NCBI RefSeq assembly: GCF_019048865.1
Contig: NZ_CP077604.1
Coordinates: forward strand, 3,472,001-3,536,000
Direction of reading: 5' to 3'
DNA from: Aquihabitans sp. G128
Lineage (GTDB): Bacteria; Actinomycetota; Acidimicrobiia; Acidimicrobiales; Iamiaceae
Length of the DNA stretch: 64,000 nt
Positions 25,632-34,592 of this stretch are shown here, piece after piece. Below the pieces are notes generated by a model. That model did not search any database and was not told the origin of the DNA. It saw only the letters and a program-made list of their open reading frames with translations. How positions within the stretch are numbered: the first letter of the stretch is position 1; each line of letters begins with the position of its first letter. A program made the translations under genes and the position numbers.

Positions 25632-27194
25632 TTACCACCCAGACGGTTGAAACCGGCAACCGGTTGCCCCGTCGAGGCTCGTCAGGGGAGGAGCCGGTTC
25701 CCGGCCACGCGCGCGCGTGCCGACGAGCTCTTCGGCGCGGGCCCGGTCGAGCAGGGCGGGATCGGTGCTCTTGGCGATGGCCCGGGGGCCGGCGTCGGTG
25801 GCCACGACGGCCACCACCTCGTGGGGCTCCTGGCCGAGGTAGGTGACGGTGACCGCCACCACGGTGGCCTCGCCGTCGTGGCCGCCGAGCACCTCGGTGG
25901 TGGCGGTGGCGGCGCGAGCCCGGTCCTCGAGGTCGGCCACCTGGGGCGGCTGCCCGTCGGGCTCGCTGGCCCACACGGCGAGGCCGGGCTTGGTGAGCAG
26001 CCCGCTCACGGTGGTGACCAGCGCCAGGCCGGGCTCGGCGCGCAGGCGGCGCGCCGCCTCGGCGGTGCTGTGCAGCACGTAGCTGTTGAACGGGCCGCCG
26101 GCGAAGGCCATGCCCCCGGTGAGGGTGGGTGTGGCGTCGAGCGGCAGCCCCAGCTCGCGCTGCTGCACCCGGACGGCCACCGGGAAGCACGAGTAGAGGT
26201 CGACGTGGCGGCAGGCGGTGAGCGGCTGGCCGATGCGCTCGGCGGCGGCCCGGCCCAGCACGGCCATGGCCGGCCAGCGGTGCAGGTCGGCCCGCTGGGT
26301 GAGCGGGACCATGAGGTTGCTCTCGACGCCCACCAGCGGGAACACCCAGCGGTCCCGAGGCACGCCGGCCGCCTCGGCGGCGGCCGCCGAGCAGAGGAGC
26401 AGGGCCGCTCCCTGGTCGACGGTCCACTGGCTGGCGTGCCACTTGCCGTACGGGAAGGCCAGGGGGCGGTTGCTCGGGCCCAGCTCGGCGATCTGCTCGG
26501 CCGACATCGGCGCCGGGAAGGCGGCCTCGGGGTTGCCCTGGGCCACGACGTTGAAGCGGGCGTGGAGGGCGGCGACGTCAGCCCGGTCGGCGTCGACCGT
26601 GCGGCCCTCGGCGTGGCGCAGCGCCGACTCCATCAGGGCGTACTGCTCCACCGGGGCCCACAGCCCGGCGTCGATCTCCGGGCGGGCCACGATGTCGGCG
26701 CCGGGCACGAGGTGGACGTCGGGCCGCGCGCCCTGCTGGTCGACCTCGATGGCCTCGCCCTCGTGGGCGCCGTGGTGGCGCACCGCCTGGGCGATGCCGG
26801 CGGCGTCGCCGGCCTGGCTGCGCCGGGCGGCCCGGGCGGCGCGGGCCTTGGCCTCGCCACCGGTCACCACCGCGACGTCGACCTCGCCGGCCAGGATGGC
26901 GGCGAGCACGCCGTTGATCAGCGCCTGCTGCGAGATGCCGATGTCGGCCAGGTGGGTCTCGGCGCTGGGCGCACCGATGCGCTCGGCCACGATGCGGGCC
27001 GGGTCGGTGTAGGACCACGTGCCGCGCGGGACCACGATGCGCTGCACCCGGGCCAGCAGCTCGGGCGCCCCGGCGTCATCGGCGGCCGCCACCACGGCCT
27101 CGGCCATGAGGTCGACGGCCTCGCGGTCGCCCGCCGTGGTGCCCACGCCCACCAGGACGGGCGTCCGCGGGTCGAGCCCGTCCGGGAGCGCCAC
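25632..27194 (-). CDS. Thiolase-like protein (acetyl-CoA acetyltransferase family) with C-terminal OB-like domain
   Basis: A 520-residue thiolase-superfamily protein. PVLVGVG, the ETHLADIGISQQAL helix, VAVVTGGEA and the GGPFNSYVLHST segment align with SCP-2/Ltp-type thiolases. At the usual nucleophile position (CASG) the sequence reads ISQQ, so the reactive Cys is missing; Ltp2-like retro-aldolases also lack it. The C-terminal 80 residues look like an OB-fold/DUF35 domain, fused here instead of encoded separately. The GTG follows the nitronate monooxygenase stop by one base, so the two genes form an operon. Role probably in side-chain cleavage of CoA thioesters. Activity is inferred. Confidence 0.85.
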   Translation of the reverse strand: MALPDGLDPRTPVLVGVGTTAGDREAVDLMAEAVVAAADDAGAPELLARVQRIVVPRGTWSYTDPARIVAERIGAPSAETHLADIGISQQALINGVLAAILAGEVDVAVVTGGEAKARAARAARRSQAGDAAGIAQAVRHHGAHEGEAIEVDQQGARPDVHLVPGADIVARPEIDAGLWAPVEQYALMESALRHAEGRTVDADRADVAALHARFNVVAQGNPEAAFPAPMSAEQIAELGPSNRPLAFPYGKWHASQWTVDQGAALLLCSAAAAEAAGVPRDRWVFPLVGVESNLMVPLTQRADLHRWPAMAVLGRAAAERIGQPLTACRHVDLYSCFPVAVRVQQRELGLPLDATPTLTGGMAFAGGPFNSYVLHSTAEAARRLRAEPGLALVTTVSGLLTKPGLAVWASEPDGQPPQVADLEDRARAATATTEVLGGHDGEATVVAVTVTYLGQEPHEVVAVVATDAGPRAIAKSTDPALLDRARAEELVGTRARGREPAPPLTSLDGATGCRFQPSGW

Positions 27195-27195
27195 G

Positions 27196-28329
27196 TCAGT
27201 CCTCCGTGAGGAAGCCGCCGAGGCGCTCCACCGCGTCGATGAACTCCTCGACCATCTCCAGCACCACCCGGCGGGTGGGCTTCACGGTGTCGAGGGAGCC
27301 GACCACCTGGCCGATGAAGTAGGTGGCGAGGTCGTTGGCGCCGGTGCCGGCCTTGTCGGCCACGCGGCCGATGCGGGCCATGGCCGGCCCGATGAGCAGG
27401 GGCTGGATGGGCATGGGCAGCGGGCCCGGGCCGTCGGCCCGCTCCCACTCGTCGGTCCAGGCGGTGCGCAGCATGCGGGCGGGCTTGCCGGTCATGGAGC
27501 GCGAGCGCACGGTGTCGCCGGGCCCGGCGGCGAGGAACTTGGCCTTGATGGCGGGCGGGGTCTCGGCCTCCTCGGTGGTGAGCCACACCGAGCCGCACCA
27601 GGCGCCGTCGGCGCCGAGGGCCATGCCGGCAGCCAGCTGGCGGCCGCTGGCGATGCCGCCCGCGGCGAGCACCGGGGTGGGGCCGACGGCGTCGACCACC
27701 GCCGGCACCAGGACCATGGTGGCGATGAGGCCGGTGTGGCCGCCGGCCTCGGTGCCCTGGGCGACGATCAGGTCGGCACCGGCCGCGGCGTGCTTGGCGG
27801 CGTGCTCGACGGTGCCGGCCAGCGCCGCCACCGGGACGTCGGCGGCGTGGGCCCGCTCCAGGAAGTGGGCGGGAGGCGGGCCGAGCGCCGAGGCGAGGAG
27901 CCGGGGCCGGTGGTCGAAGCACACGTCGAGCAGCGGGGCCATCGACTTGGGGTCCACCCGCATGCCGCCCAGGCCGCGACCCCCGCCCAGGCCCTCCGGC
28001 AGCGGGGGCACGCCGTAGCGCTCGAGCAGGTCGTCGACCCACTCCTTGTGCGCATCGGGCAGCAGCCCCTGGAGGGCCGTCCGGTCGAAGCCGCCCTCCT
28101 CGGCGCCCACGAACTTCTCCGGCACCAGGAGGTCGATGCCGTAGGGCTTGGCGCCCACCTCGGCCTCGATCCAGTCCAGGTCGATCGCCAGCTGCTCGGG
28201 GCTGTGGGCCACCGCGCCCAGGACGCCCAGCCCGCCGGCGTTGGTGACGGCGGCGACGACGTCGCGGCAGTGGCTGAAGGCGAAGATCGGGACGTCGATC
28301 CCCACGAGCTCGGTGGCCTTGGTGCGCAT
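27196..28329 (-). CDS. Nitronate monooxygenase family protein (NPD/2-nitropropane dioxygenase-like)
   Basis: A 377-residue FMN-binding TIM barrel. It shows the VPIFAFSH start, NAGGLGVLGAVAHS, a phosphate-binding region (VLAAGGIASGRQLAAGMALGADGAWCG) and GTEAGGHTG, which holds the His often implicated in catalysis. In Actinobacteria such proteins are annotated as nitronate monooxygenase but many may be FMN-dependent enoyl or ketone reductases. It is first in a two-gene operon with the thiolase-like gene. An unusually perfect 22-bp palindrome lies about 16 bp upstream of the ATG. Confidence 0.9.
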   Translation of the reverse strand: MRTKATELVGIDVPIFAFSHCRDVVAAVTNAGGLGVLGAVAHSPEQLAIDLDWIEAEVGAKPYGIDLLVPEKFVGAEEGGFDRTALQGLLPDAHKEWVDDLLERYGVPPLPEGLGGGRGLGGMRVDPKSMAPLLDVCFDHRPRLLASALGPPPAHFLERAHAADVPVAALAGTVEHAAKHAAAGADLIVAQGTEAGGHTGLIATMVLVPAVVDAVGPTPVLAAGGIASGRQLAAGMALGADGAWCGSVWLTTEEAETPPAIKAKFLAAGPGDTVRSRSMTGKPARMLRTAWTDEWERADGPGPLPMPIQPLLIGPAMARIGRVADKAGTGANDLATYFIGQVVGSLDTVKPTRRVVLEMVEEFIDAVERLGGFLTED

Positions 28330-28344
28330 CGCTGCAGTCTGCCC

Positions 28345-28366
28345 CACTTGACCGCGCGGTCAAGTG
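28345..28366. promoter_or_regulatory. Perfect 22-bp palindrome, probable TetR-type operator
   Basis: The half-site CACTTGACCGC is followed directly by its exact reverse complement, giving a 22-bp palindrome with core TTGACC-GCGC-GGTCAA. It lies between the starts of the nitronate monooxygenase/thiolase operon (28329) and the 3' end of the EamA gene, hence in the operon promoter. Size and symmetry are typical of TetR-family operators. The cognate regulator is not adjacent. Confidence 0.65.
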
Positions 28367-28381
28367 CTGGTCGAGCGCCGG

Positions 28382-29281
28382 TCAGCCGCCGAGGCCGGCC
28401 TCCACCGGTGCCGGCCGGGGCGCGGTGGCGGTGGCGCCGACGCCGGCGGTGATCACGAGGGCGATGGCGGCCACCGACCAACCGCCCAGCGCCTGGTCGA
28501 GCAGCACCAGGCCAACCAGCGAGCCGATGGCCGGCTCGAGGGCCACGAGGATCGAGAACACCCGCTTGGGCAGCGTCCGCAGGGCCTGGAGCTCGAACGA
28601 GTACGGGATGACCGACGCGAGCACCGCCACCACCAGGCCCAGGCCCAGCACCCGCCACGACAGCAAGGCGGTCCCGGCCGAGGCCACCCCGACCGGCAGC
28701 GTCAGCACGCCGGCCACCACCGACGCACCGGCCAGCCCGCCCCGGTCCGGGCCGGTCACGCCGATGCGCGACGCCGCGCCGATGTAGGCCGCCCAGCCGG
28801 CCCCGGCCACCAGGGCGAAGGCCACGCCCACCCGGTCGAGCGCCTGGCCGCCGTGGACGTCGCCCAGGCTGAGCAGGCCCACGCCCACCAGCGCCAGGAG
28901 CACCCAAAGCCCGTCGGTGAGCCGGCGGGAGAGCCCGGCGGCGAGGCCGAGCGGGCCGAGGAACTCGATGGTGATGGCGATGCCCAGCGGCAGGCGCTCC
29001 ACGGCCTCGTAGAACGCCGAGTTCATGGCCGCCATGGTCACGCCCAGCACCACCACCGAGGTCCACTGGGCCCGGTCCCACGACCGGGGCCGGGGCCGGG
29101 TGACCGGCAGCGCCACCAGCACCGCGGCCGAGAGGGCCAGGCGCAGGGTGGATGCGCCGGCGGCGCCCACGGTGGGGAACAGGTGCTTGGCGGTGGCGGC
29201 GCCGAACTGGAGCGAGAACATGGAGCCGAGCACCAGCAGCACCGGGGTGGAGCGGTGCGAAGCGTCCTGGGGGGTCGACAC
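28382..29281 (-). CDS. EamA/RhtA family transporter (DMT superfamily)
   Basis: A 299-residue integral membrane protein with ten predicted helices, two EamA repeats, and a signature like RhtA (LQFGAATAKHLFPTVG; LEPAIGSLVGLVLLDQ). RhtA-type exporters move homoserine, threonine or other metabolites outward. The GTG at 29281 has GAGGAG upstream (29286-29291). The gene ends just downstream of the 22-bp palindrome region. Substrate unknown. Confidence 0.9.
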   Translation of the reverse strand: MSTPQDASHRSTPVLLVLGSMFSLQFGAATAKHLFPTVGAAGASTLRLALSAAVLVALPVTRPRPRSWDRAQWTSVVVLGVTMAAMNSAFYEAVERLPLGIAITIEFLGPLGLAAGLSRRLTDGLWVLLALVGVGLLSLGDVHGGQALDRVGVAFALVAGAGWAAYIGAASRIGVTGPDRGGLAGASVVAGVLTLPVGVASAGTALLSWRVLGLGLVVAVLASVIPYSFELQALRTLPKRVFSILVALEPAIGSLVGLVLLDQALGGWSVAAIALVITAGVGATATAPRPAPVEAGLGG

Positions 29282-29390
29282 CGTGCTCCTCGTGGCCGTC
29301 CCCGTCCGGGCGGAGCGGGGGCCTCGGACCGTACCGCGGGCGACCCTGCGGGTACGGTGTCGCATCCCTTCGACCAGTCCCGCGGCAGCC

Positions 29391-30710
29391 GTGCCGCTCG
29401 ATCGTGCGGCCCGGAGGGTCGTGGGCGTCACCGCCGTCGTCGCGGTGCTGCTGCGCGGTGCGTGGTCGGCGTGGGTGGCCCGTCGCCCCAAGCTCTTCGT
29501 CGACCCCGACCGCTACTACGGCTACGCCCAGGGCATCGCCCACGGCAAGGGCATGGTGGAGCGGCTGGCGTACGACCGGGCCACCGCCTACTACCCGCCC
29601 GGGTACCCGTGGTTCCTGGGCATCGTCACCTGGCTGGGGCGCCCGTTCACCGACGACGTGAGCATCCTCGGCGGCCTGGCCCAGTCGGTGCTGGGCGGGG
29701 TGATCGTGGTGGTGGGCGCCTGGATCGCCAACCGCCTGGCCGGCCGCCGGGCGGCCATGGCCGCCGCCGTGGCGCTGGCGCTGTACCCGAACCTGGTCTT
29801 CCACGCCGGCGCCCTGCTGGGCGAGACGCTGTTCATCACCCTGCTGCTGCTCATGCTGGCGGTCGTCCTCGGCGGCGGCTCGGGCGAGCCGCCGACGCTG
29901 AAGCGGGTGGCGCTCACCGCCCTGCTGCTCGGCCTGTCGGCGCTGGTGCGACCCATCTCGCTGGTGGCCGTGCCCGTGCTCGGCGCCTACTACCTGGCTC
30001 GCTGGGGTCGCCGAGAGGGCCTGCGCCTCGGTGCGCTGCTGGCCGTCGGCGTGGTGCTCACCATCGCCCCCTGGACCGTGCGCAACGCCCTGCGCATGCA
30101 CGCCTTCGTGCCCATCTCCACCAACACCGGTGACAACCTCTGCATCGGCCACGGCCCGAGCGCCAACGGCTCCTTCGACCTGCGCAAGGAATGCGAGAGC
30201 GGCGAGGACCCCCGCGGCCCGGTCGCGTCGGAGCTGGCCACCGATCGCATCAACCGGGCCACCGCCTTCCGGCTCATCAAGGAGGCGCCCGGGCGCGAGC
30301 CGTGGCTGCTGTGGCGGCGGATCTGGTTCACCTACTACCGCGACGGCGACCACGACGGGCTCATCGCCGTGCAGTCCTACGAGCAGGACCCGTTCATCGA
30401 CCGCGGCATCGAGCACCGGCTCATCAACGTGGCCGACGTGGCCTACTGGGCCGTCGTGGTCACCGGCGTGGCCGGTTCGGTGGTGCTGCTGCGCCGCAAG
30501 GGCAGCGACGGCCGCCTGCTGGTGGCGCTCACCGTGGCCACCGCGGTGGTGCCGCTGGCGTTCTTCGGTGACAGCCGGTTCAAGGTCCCCGTCATCCCGC
30601 TGCTGATCCTCGCCGCCGCCACCCTCCTGCGCGAGCGGGACGCCGCGGAGCCGGACCCTGCGGTGGCCGGCGAGCCCGAGCCTCAGGCGTCGGTGGCCGA
30701 ACCGGCCTGA
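29391..30710 (+). CDS. Polytopic membrane glycosyltransferase (ArnT/PMT-like, GT-C fold)
   Basis: About 439 residues with 9-11 membrane helices. The first luminal loop holds an acidic segment (LFVDPDRYYGYAQGI, then YYPPGYPW) that fits the catalytic loop of GT-C enzymes such as ArnT and protein mannosyltransferases, which use polyprenyl-phosphate sugars. A long soluble loop (GHGPSANGSFDLRKEC) follows the central helices. Start choice is uncertain: the GTG at 29391 is the earliest reasonable codon after the divergent EamA promoter. The 3' end overlaps the convergent DedA gene by 28 bases. Confidence 0.8.
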   Translation: MPLDRAARRVVGVTAVVAVLLRGAWSAWVARRPKLFVDPDRYYGYAQGIAHGKGMVERLAYDRATAYYPPGYPWFLGIVTWLGRPFTDDVSILGGLAQSVLGGVIVVVGAWIANRLAGRRAAMAAAVALALYPNLVFHAGALLGETLFITLLLLMLAVVLGGGSGEPPTLKRVALTALLLGLSALVRPISLVAVPVLGAYYLARWGRREGLRLGALLAVGVVLTIAPWTVRNALRMHAFVPISTNTGDNLCIGHGPSANGSFDLRKECESGEDPRGPVASELATDRINRATAFRLIKEAPGREPWLLWRRIWFTYYRDGDHDGLIAVQSYEQDPFIDRGIEHRLINVADVAYWAVVVTGVAGSVVLLRRKGSDGRLLVALTVATAVVPLAFFGDSRFKVPVIPLLILAAATLLRERDAAEPDPAVAGEPEPQASVAEPA

Positions 30711-31462
30711 GCGGCGGCCCGCGCCTTGGCCCGGTCGCATCGGCCGGCGCGCACGGTCGACCCGGCGTGGGGCCCGACGGTGGTGGCGGGCGGCGTCGCG
30801 AGCGTGAGGTCGATGGTGACCTCGGCCTGGGCGGTGGCGGCGTCGGAGACCGCCGGCGCGCCCTCGCCGGCCGCCGTGCGGGCCCGGCGTCGGAGGTGGC
30901 GCACCACCAGCACGACGGCGATGGCCGCCAGGGCCCCGAGGCTCAGCCAGCGGCTGGCGCCCTCGACGGCGGTGAGCGAGTCGGCCGCCAGGGTGCCGAT
31001 GGTGACGTGCAGGGCGGCCCAGGCGACGGCCCCCACGACGTTGGCGCCGAGGAAGCGGCGGTAGCGCATGCCCGACGAGCCGGCCACCACCGGCACGATG
31101 GTGCGGACCACGGCCAGGAACCGCCCGCCGACGATGGACAGGGCGCCGTGGCGCTCGACCATGGACTCGGCCCGGTGCCACGACGGGGAGGCCACGAGCC
31201 GACGGAGGCGACCGTGGTCGCGGTGGCGGAGGGCCCGGCCGATCTCGTAGCCGATGGAATCGCCGACGATGGCCCCGCCGGCGGCGACCAGGACCAGCAC
31301 GACGGGGCTGCCGCCGCCGGACTCGGCGAGGACCGCAGCGGCCACCAGGAGGGCGGTGTCGCCGGGGATGACCAGGCCGGTGAGCGCGGCGCTCTCGAGC
31401 ATCGAGAGCACGGCGATGACGGCGTAGATGACGACGGGGTCCAGCCCCTGCAACCAGGTCAC
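30683..31462 (-). CDS. DedA/VTT family membrane protein
   Basis: A 259-residue membrane protein. It shows ESAALTGLVIPGDTALL, GAIVGDSIGYEIGR and GRFLAVVRTIVPVVAGSSGM, all DedA/SNARE-associated (VTT) signatures. DedA proteins take part in lipid flipping and envelope homeostasis. A long soluble, Ala-rich C-terminal tail after about residue 190 is unusual and accounts for the overlap with the convergent glycosyltransferase gene. Confidence 0.92.
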   Translation of the reverse strand: MTWLQGLDPVVIYAVIAVLSMLESAALTGLVIPGDTALLVAAAVLAESGGGSPVVLVLVAAGGAIVGDSIGYEIGRALRHRDHGRLRRLVASPSWHRAESMVERHGALSIVGGRFLAVVRTIVPVVAGSSGMRYRRFLGANVVGAVAWAALHVTIGTLAADSLTAVEGASRWLSLGALAAIAVVLVVRHLRRRARTAAGEGAPAVSDAATAQAEVTIDLTLATPPATTVGPHAGSTVRAGRCDRAKARAAAQAGSATDA

Positions 31463-31540
31463 GGCACCCTCCGATCGTCGTGGCCCACCCTGCCCGAACC
31501 TGGTTGAAGCATCACCTATTCCGAGGAGTTGGGGCTTTTG

Positions 31541-32503
31541 TCAGGATGCGACCGACCGGTGCTGGTGCGGGCTCACGCCGTAGACCCGCTTGAACGCCGC
31601 GCTGAGGGCGAACGGGCTGCCGTAGCCCACCTGCCGGGCGACCGACCCGATGGTGGTGCCCGGCTCCCGCAGGAGGTCGGCGGCCAGGGCGAGGCGCCAA
31701 CCCGTGAGGAAGGCGATGGGCGGCTCGCCCACCACCTCGCTGAACCGTCGGGCGAACGCCGCCCGGGACACGCCCACCGCTCGAGCCAGCTCGGCGATGG
31801 TCCAGGCGTGGGCGGGGTCCTCGTGGAGCAGCCGCAGCGCCGGTCCGACCACCGGGTCGAGGTCGGCCCGCCACCAGGCGGGGGCGGCGTCGCCGGCGCC
31901 CGCCAACCAGCGCCGCACCACCGAGATCAGCACCAGGTCGAGCAGCCGGTCGAGCACCGCCTCCTGGCCCGGCTCGTCCCGGGCCACCTCGGCGGCGAGC
32001 AGCTCCACCAGGGCGGGGTCCCCCTCGCCGGCCCGCACCACCACGACGTGCGGCAGGGCGTCGAGCAGGCGGCGCGACACCTCGCTGCGCCCCTCGTAGG
32101 TGCCGGTGAGCAGCGCCGTCGAGCCGTCGGCGGCGGTGCCCCACGTGCGCGTGCCCAGGCTCCGCGACAGCACCAGCTCCTCGCCGCTGAGGGTGGTGCA
32201 GACCTGGCCCGGGTGGATCACCACGGTGGGCTCGGTGCCGGGCTCGTCGGCCACCACGTAGTGGCCGGGGCCCACCACCAGGGCGACGTCGCCCGGCGCG
32301 AGCGCCACGGCGGGCCCGACCTCGGGCACGATCCACGCCCCGCCGCGCAGCGCGGCGGCCAGGGTGAGCGGCGCCTCGTCCTCGATCCGCATGGCCCACG
32401 GTGGATCGAGCACCGTCCGCAGCAGGAACGCGCCGCGTGCCCGCACCCCCTCCAGCAACCCGGCGATGGCGTCCACGGCGGCGAACCGTAGACGATGGCG
32501 CAT
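31541..32503 (-). CDS. AraC family transcriptional regulator with cupin_6 domain
   Basis: A 320-residue regulator. The N-terminal half is a cupin-type sensing domain (AFLLRTVLDPPWAMRIEDEAPL onward) and the C-terminal 100 residues hold two AraC helix-turn-helices (WTIAELARAVGVSRAAFARRF and TIGSVARQVGYGSPFALSAAF). The ATG at 32503 was chosen because the ORF further upstream overlaps the divergent DUF1772 gene. The arrangement suggests control of that divergent gene. Inducer unknown. Confidence 0.92.
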   Translation of the reverse strand: MRHRLRFAAVDAIAGLLEGVRARGAFLLRTVLDPPWAMRIEDEAPLTLAAALRGGAWIVPEVGPAVALAPGDVALVVGPGHYVVADEPGTEPTVVIHPGQVCTTLSGEELVLSRSLGTRTWGTAADGSTALLTGTYEGRSEVSRRLLDALPHVVVVRAGEGDPALVELLAAEVARDEPGQEAVLDRLLDLVLISVVRRWLAGAGDAAPAWWRADLDPVVGPALRLLHEDPAHAWTIAELARAVGVSRAAFARRFSEVVGEPPIAFLTGWRLALAADLLREPGTTIGSVARQVGYGSPFALSAAFKRVYGVSPHQHRSVAS

Positions 32504-32558
32504 GGAAACGAGCGCCTGAGCCATGGACCGTCTCGATGCCGTGAGGTCCACTGCTCCC

Positions 32559-33050
32559 ATGACCTCCGAGACCAGCTCCACCCTCGTCACCCTGACCACC
32601 ACCGCCGCCATCGGCACCGGCCTCGTGGGCGGGGCCTTCTTCGCCTTCTCGTCGTTCGTGATGCACGCCCTCGACGAGCTGCCGCCTGCCCGGGCCATCG
32701 AGGCCATGAACGCCATCAACCGCGCCGCGCCGTCGGCGGCGTTCATGACCGCCATCTTCGGCACCGCCGCGGTCTGCGTCGCCGTGGGCGGCACCGCCAT
32801 CGCCCAGTGGGGCCAACCCGGCAGCACCCACCGCCTGGTGGGCAGCGCCCTCTACCTCGCCGGCGTGGCGGTGACCGTCGGCTTCCACGTCCCCCGCAAC
32901 GACGCCCTCCTGCTGGTCGACCCCTCCAAGGTCGACGCCGCCCGCACCTGGGCCCGCTACGCCGGCCCCTGGACCCTGGGCAACCACGTCCGCACCCTCA
33001 CGTCGCTGGGCGCCGCCGTCGCCTTCACCCTCGGCCTCCGGGCCGGTTGA
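32559..33050 (+). CDS. DUF1772 domain membrane protein
   Basis: A 163-residue protein with four membrane helices (IGTGLVGGAFFAFSSFVM first) and the FHVPRNDALL motif typical of DUF1772 (anthrone oxygenase-like). Start at ATG 32559 or 32523 cannot be decided; neither has a strong ribosome site, and the longer form adds 12 residues. Divergent from the AraC regulator and probably its target. Function of the family is poorly known; some members are linked to polyketide anthrone oxidation. Confidence 0.85.
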   Translation: MTSETSSTLVTLTTTAAIGTGLVGGAFFAFSSFVMHALDELPPARAIEAMNAINRAAPSAAFMTAIFGTAAVCVAVGGTAIAQWGQPGSTHRLVGSALYLAGVAVTVGFHVPRNDALLLVDPSKVDAARTWARYAGPWTLGNHVRTLTSLGAAVAFTLGLRAG

Positions 33051-33076
33051 GCCGAGCCGCGGCGGCGGGCCGGCGG

Positions 33077-33916
33077 TCAGCTGACGAGGGCGTCCGGGGG
33101 GAGCGCCACGATGCCCGAGGCGCCGAGGTCGCGCAGCTCCTGCAAGCGGCTCCAGAAGGTCGCGGCGTCGGTGACGATGTGCACGGCAACGAGGTCGTCG
33201 CGCTCGGCCAGCGGCAGCATGGTGGGCGCCGCCAGCCCCGGGAACAGCTCGGTGAGCTTGTGGACCTTGGCGGGGTCGAGGTGGAACATCACGTAGCGGT
33301 GGCGGCGGGCGTCGAGCACGGCGCGCAGGCGCAGCTCGAACTCGGCCAGCCCGTCGGCGCCGTCGTGGACGAACAGGGCCTGGCAGCTCGCCATCTCGTC
33401 GAGCACCCGCAGGCGGTTCTGGGCCAGGCTGCTGCCGGTCTCGCGCAGGTCGACGATGGCGTCGGCCAGGCCGGCGGCGCACACGCCCTCGAGGGCGCCG
33501 CCCATGGCGACCACCTTCACGTCGATGCCGCGCTCGGCGAACCACTTGCCGGTGATGACCGGGAGGTGGGTGGCCACGATGGCCCCGCCCAGGTCGGTGG
33601 CGTCGGTGCGGCCGTCGTCGTCGCGGCTGGCGACCACGAGGTCGGACCGGGCGGCGCCCAGGTCGATGGCCGGCAGGTGCCCGAGGTCCTCCTCGAGCAC
33701 GAGGTCGGTGGAGATGAAGGCGGCGTCGACCCGGCCGGTGCCGAGCCAGGCGGCGGCGTCGCGGGGACGCATCTCCACCAGCTCCAGGCCGCCGATGACG
33801 GCCCGGGCGCCGGTGCCCCGGAACGACGAGGTCCGGAAGCCGGCGTCGTCGAGCAGGGCGAGGACGAAGTCGCGCAGGCGGCCGCGCGAGGGGATGGCGA
33901 CGCGGGTGGGGATCAC
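33077..33916 (-). CDS. hisG: ATP phosphoribosyltransferase HisG, long form
   Basis: First step of histidine biosynthesis: ATP plus PRPP to phosphoribosyl-ATP. The 279-residue protein has the VAIPSRGRL start, the FISTDLVLEEDLGH region, the PRPP-loop-type segment AIVDLRETGSSLAQN (usual E-x-G-x-T form), and a C-terminal regulatory ACT-like domain (YVMFHLDPAKV to the end), so it is the long, histidine-inhibited form. The GTG overlaps the hisE stop (GTGA). The other his genes are not in this window. Confidence 0.95.
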   Translation of the reverse strand: MIPTRVAIPSRGRLRDFVLALLDDAGFRTSSFRGTGARAVIGGLELVEMRPRDAAAWLGTGRVDAAFISTDLVLEEDLGHLPAIDLGAARSDLVVASRDDDGRTDATDLGGAIVATHLPVITGKWFAERGIDVKVVAMGGALEGVCAAGLADAIVDLRETGSSLAQNRLRVLDEMASCQALFVHDGADGLAEFELRLRAVLDARRHRYVMFHLDPAKVHKLTELFPGLAAPTMLPLAERDDLVAVHIVTDAATFWSRLQELRDLGASGIVALPPDALVS

Positions 33917-34197
33917 GCTCGCCGCCGGCCCAGCTCGGCGAACACGTCTTCGAGCGACACGCCGCACGCCGTGAGGCCGACCATCAGGTGGAAGACGAGG
34001 TCGGCCGACTCCGACACCAGGCGCTCGGTGTCGACGGTGGGCTTGCCCAGCTCGAGGCAGGTCTCGAAGGCCTCTTCCATGATCTTGCGCTCGACGAGGT
34101 CGCGGTCGGCGAAGAGCGTGGCGGTGTAGGAGCCCTCCGGGCGCTGCTCGTGGCGGGCACGCAGCACGCCCTCGAGCTCGTGGACCGTTGCTTCCAT
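33913..34197 (-). CDS. hisE: Phosphoribosyl-ATP pyrophosphatase HisE
   Basis: A 94-residue all-alpha MazG-type enzyme converting phosphoribosyl-ATP to phosphoribosyl-AMP. The KIMEEAFETCLELGK helix and SESADLVFHLMVGL supply the acidic metal-binding residues. The ATG at 34197 has GAGGAG 8 bases upstream, better than the ATG at 34206. It is co-transcribed with hisG, the usual actinobacterial hisE-hisG pair. Confidence 0.95.
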   Translation of the reverse strand: MEATVHELEGVLRARHEQRPEGSYTATLFADRDLVERKIMEEAFETCLELGKPTVDTERLVSESADLVFHLMVGLTACGVSLEDVFAELGRRRA

Positions 34198-34346
34198 CGG
34201 GGGCACTCCTCAGCGCGGTTCTGCGGGCCCGTGCGCACGAGCCCGTCCGTCGTTGCTACTCGTCCCGTCCTTTCCGGTGCAACCGAACAACCGGTGCCCC
34301 GGCCGAACCCGGGGTGGCCCGCAGGTGGCCGGGTAGTGGGCCACCC

Positions 34347-34592
34347 GTGCTGTACGTCGCGTGGGAGGGCTCGGGATCGGTGGCTGCGCCGGTCGGCGGG
34401 CCGTGGTCGGACGTGGCCGTCCTGCAGCCCGGGCTGCTCCTGGTCGACAGCGAGGCCGGCCGCTCGGCGGTGTACCACGGCCTCAAGGACCTGCTGCCGC
34501 CCGAGACCCCGCTGCTGGTGGGGCCGCTGGCGGACGACCCCAAGTTCTCCCGCATGGCGCCGGGGACCACGGCGTGGCTCCGCGACCGGTGA
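34347..34592 (+). CDS. Small hypothetical protein
   Basis: About 81 residues from the GTG at 34347, with no membrane segment or recognised motif. It reads LYVAWEGSGSVAAPVGGPWSDV and ends PGTTAWLRDR. The stop overlaps the GTG of the next gene (GTGA), which supports it being real and translated. Start is uncertain because the frame is open further upstream. Function unknown. Confidence 0.55.
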   Translation: MLYVAWEGSGSVAAPVGGPWSDVAVLQPGLLLVDSEAGRSAVYHGLKDLLPPETPLLVGPLADDPKFSRMAPGTTAWLRDR

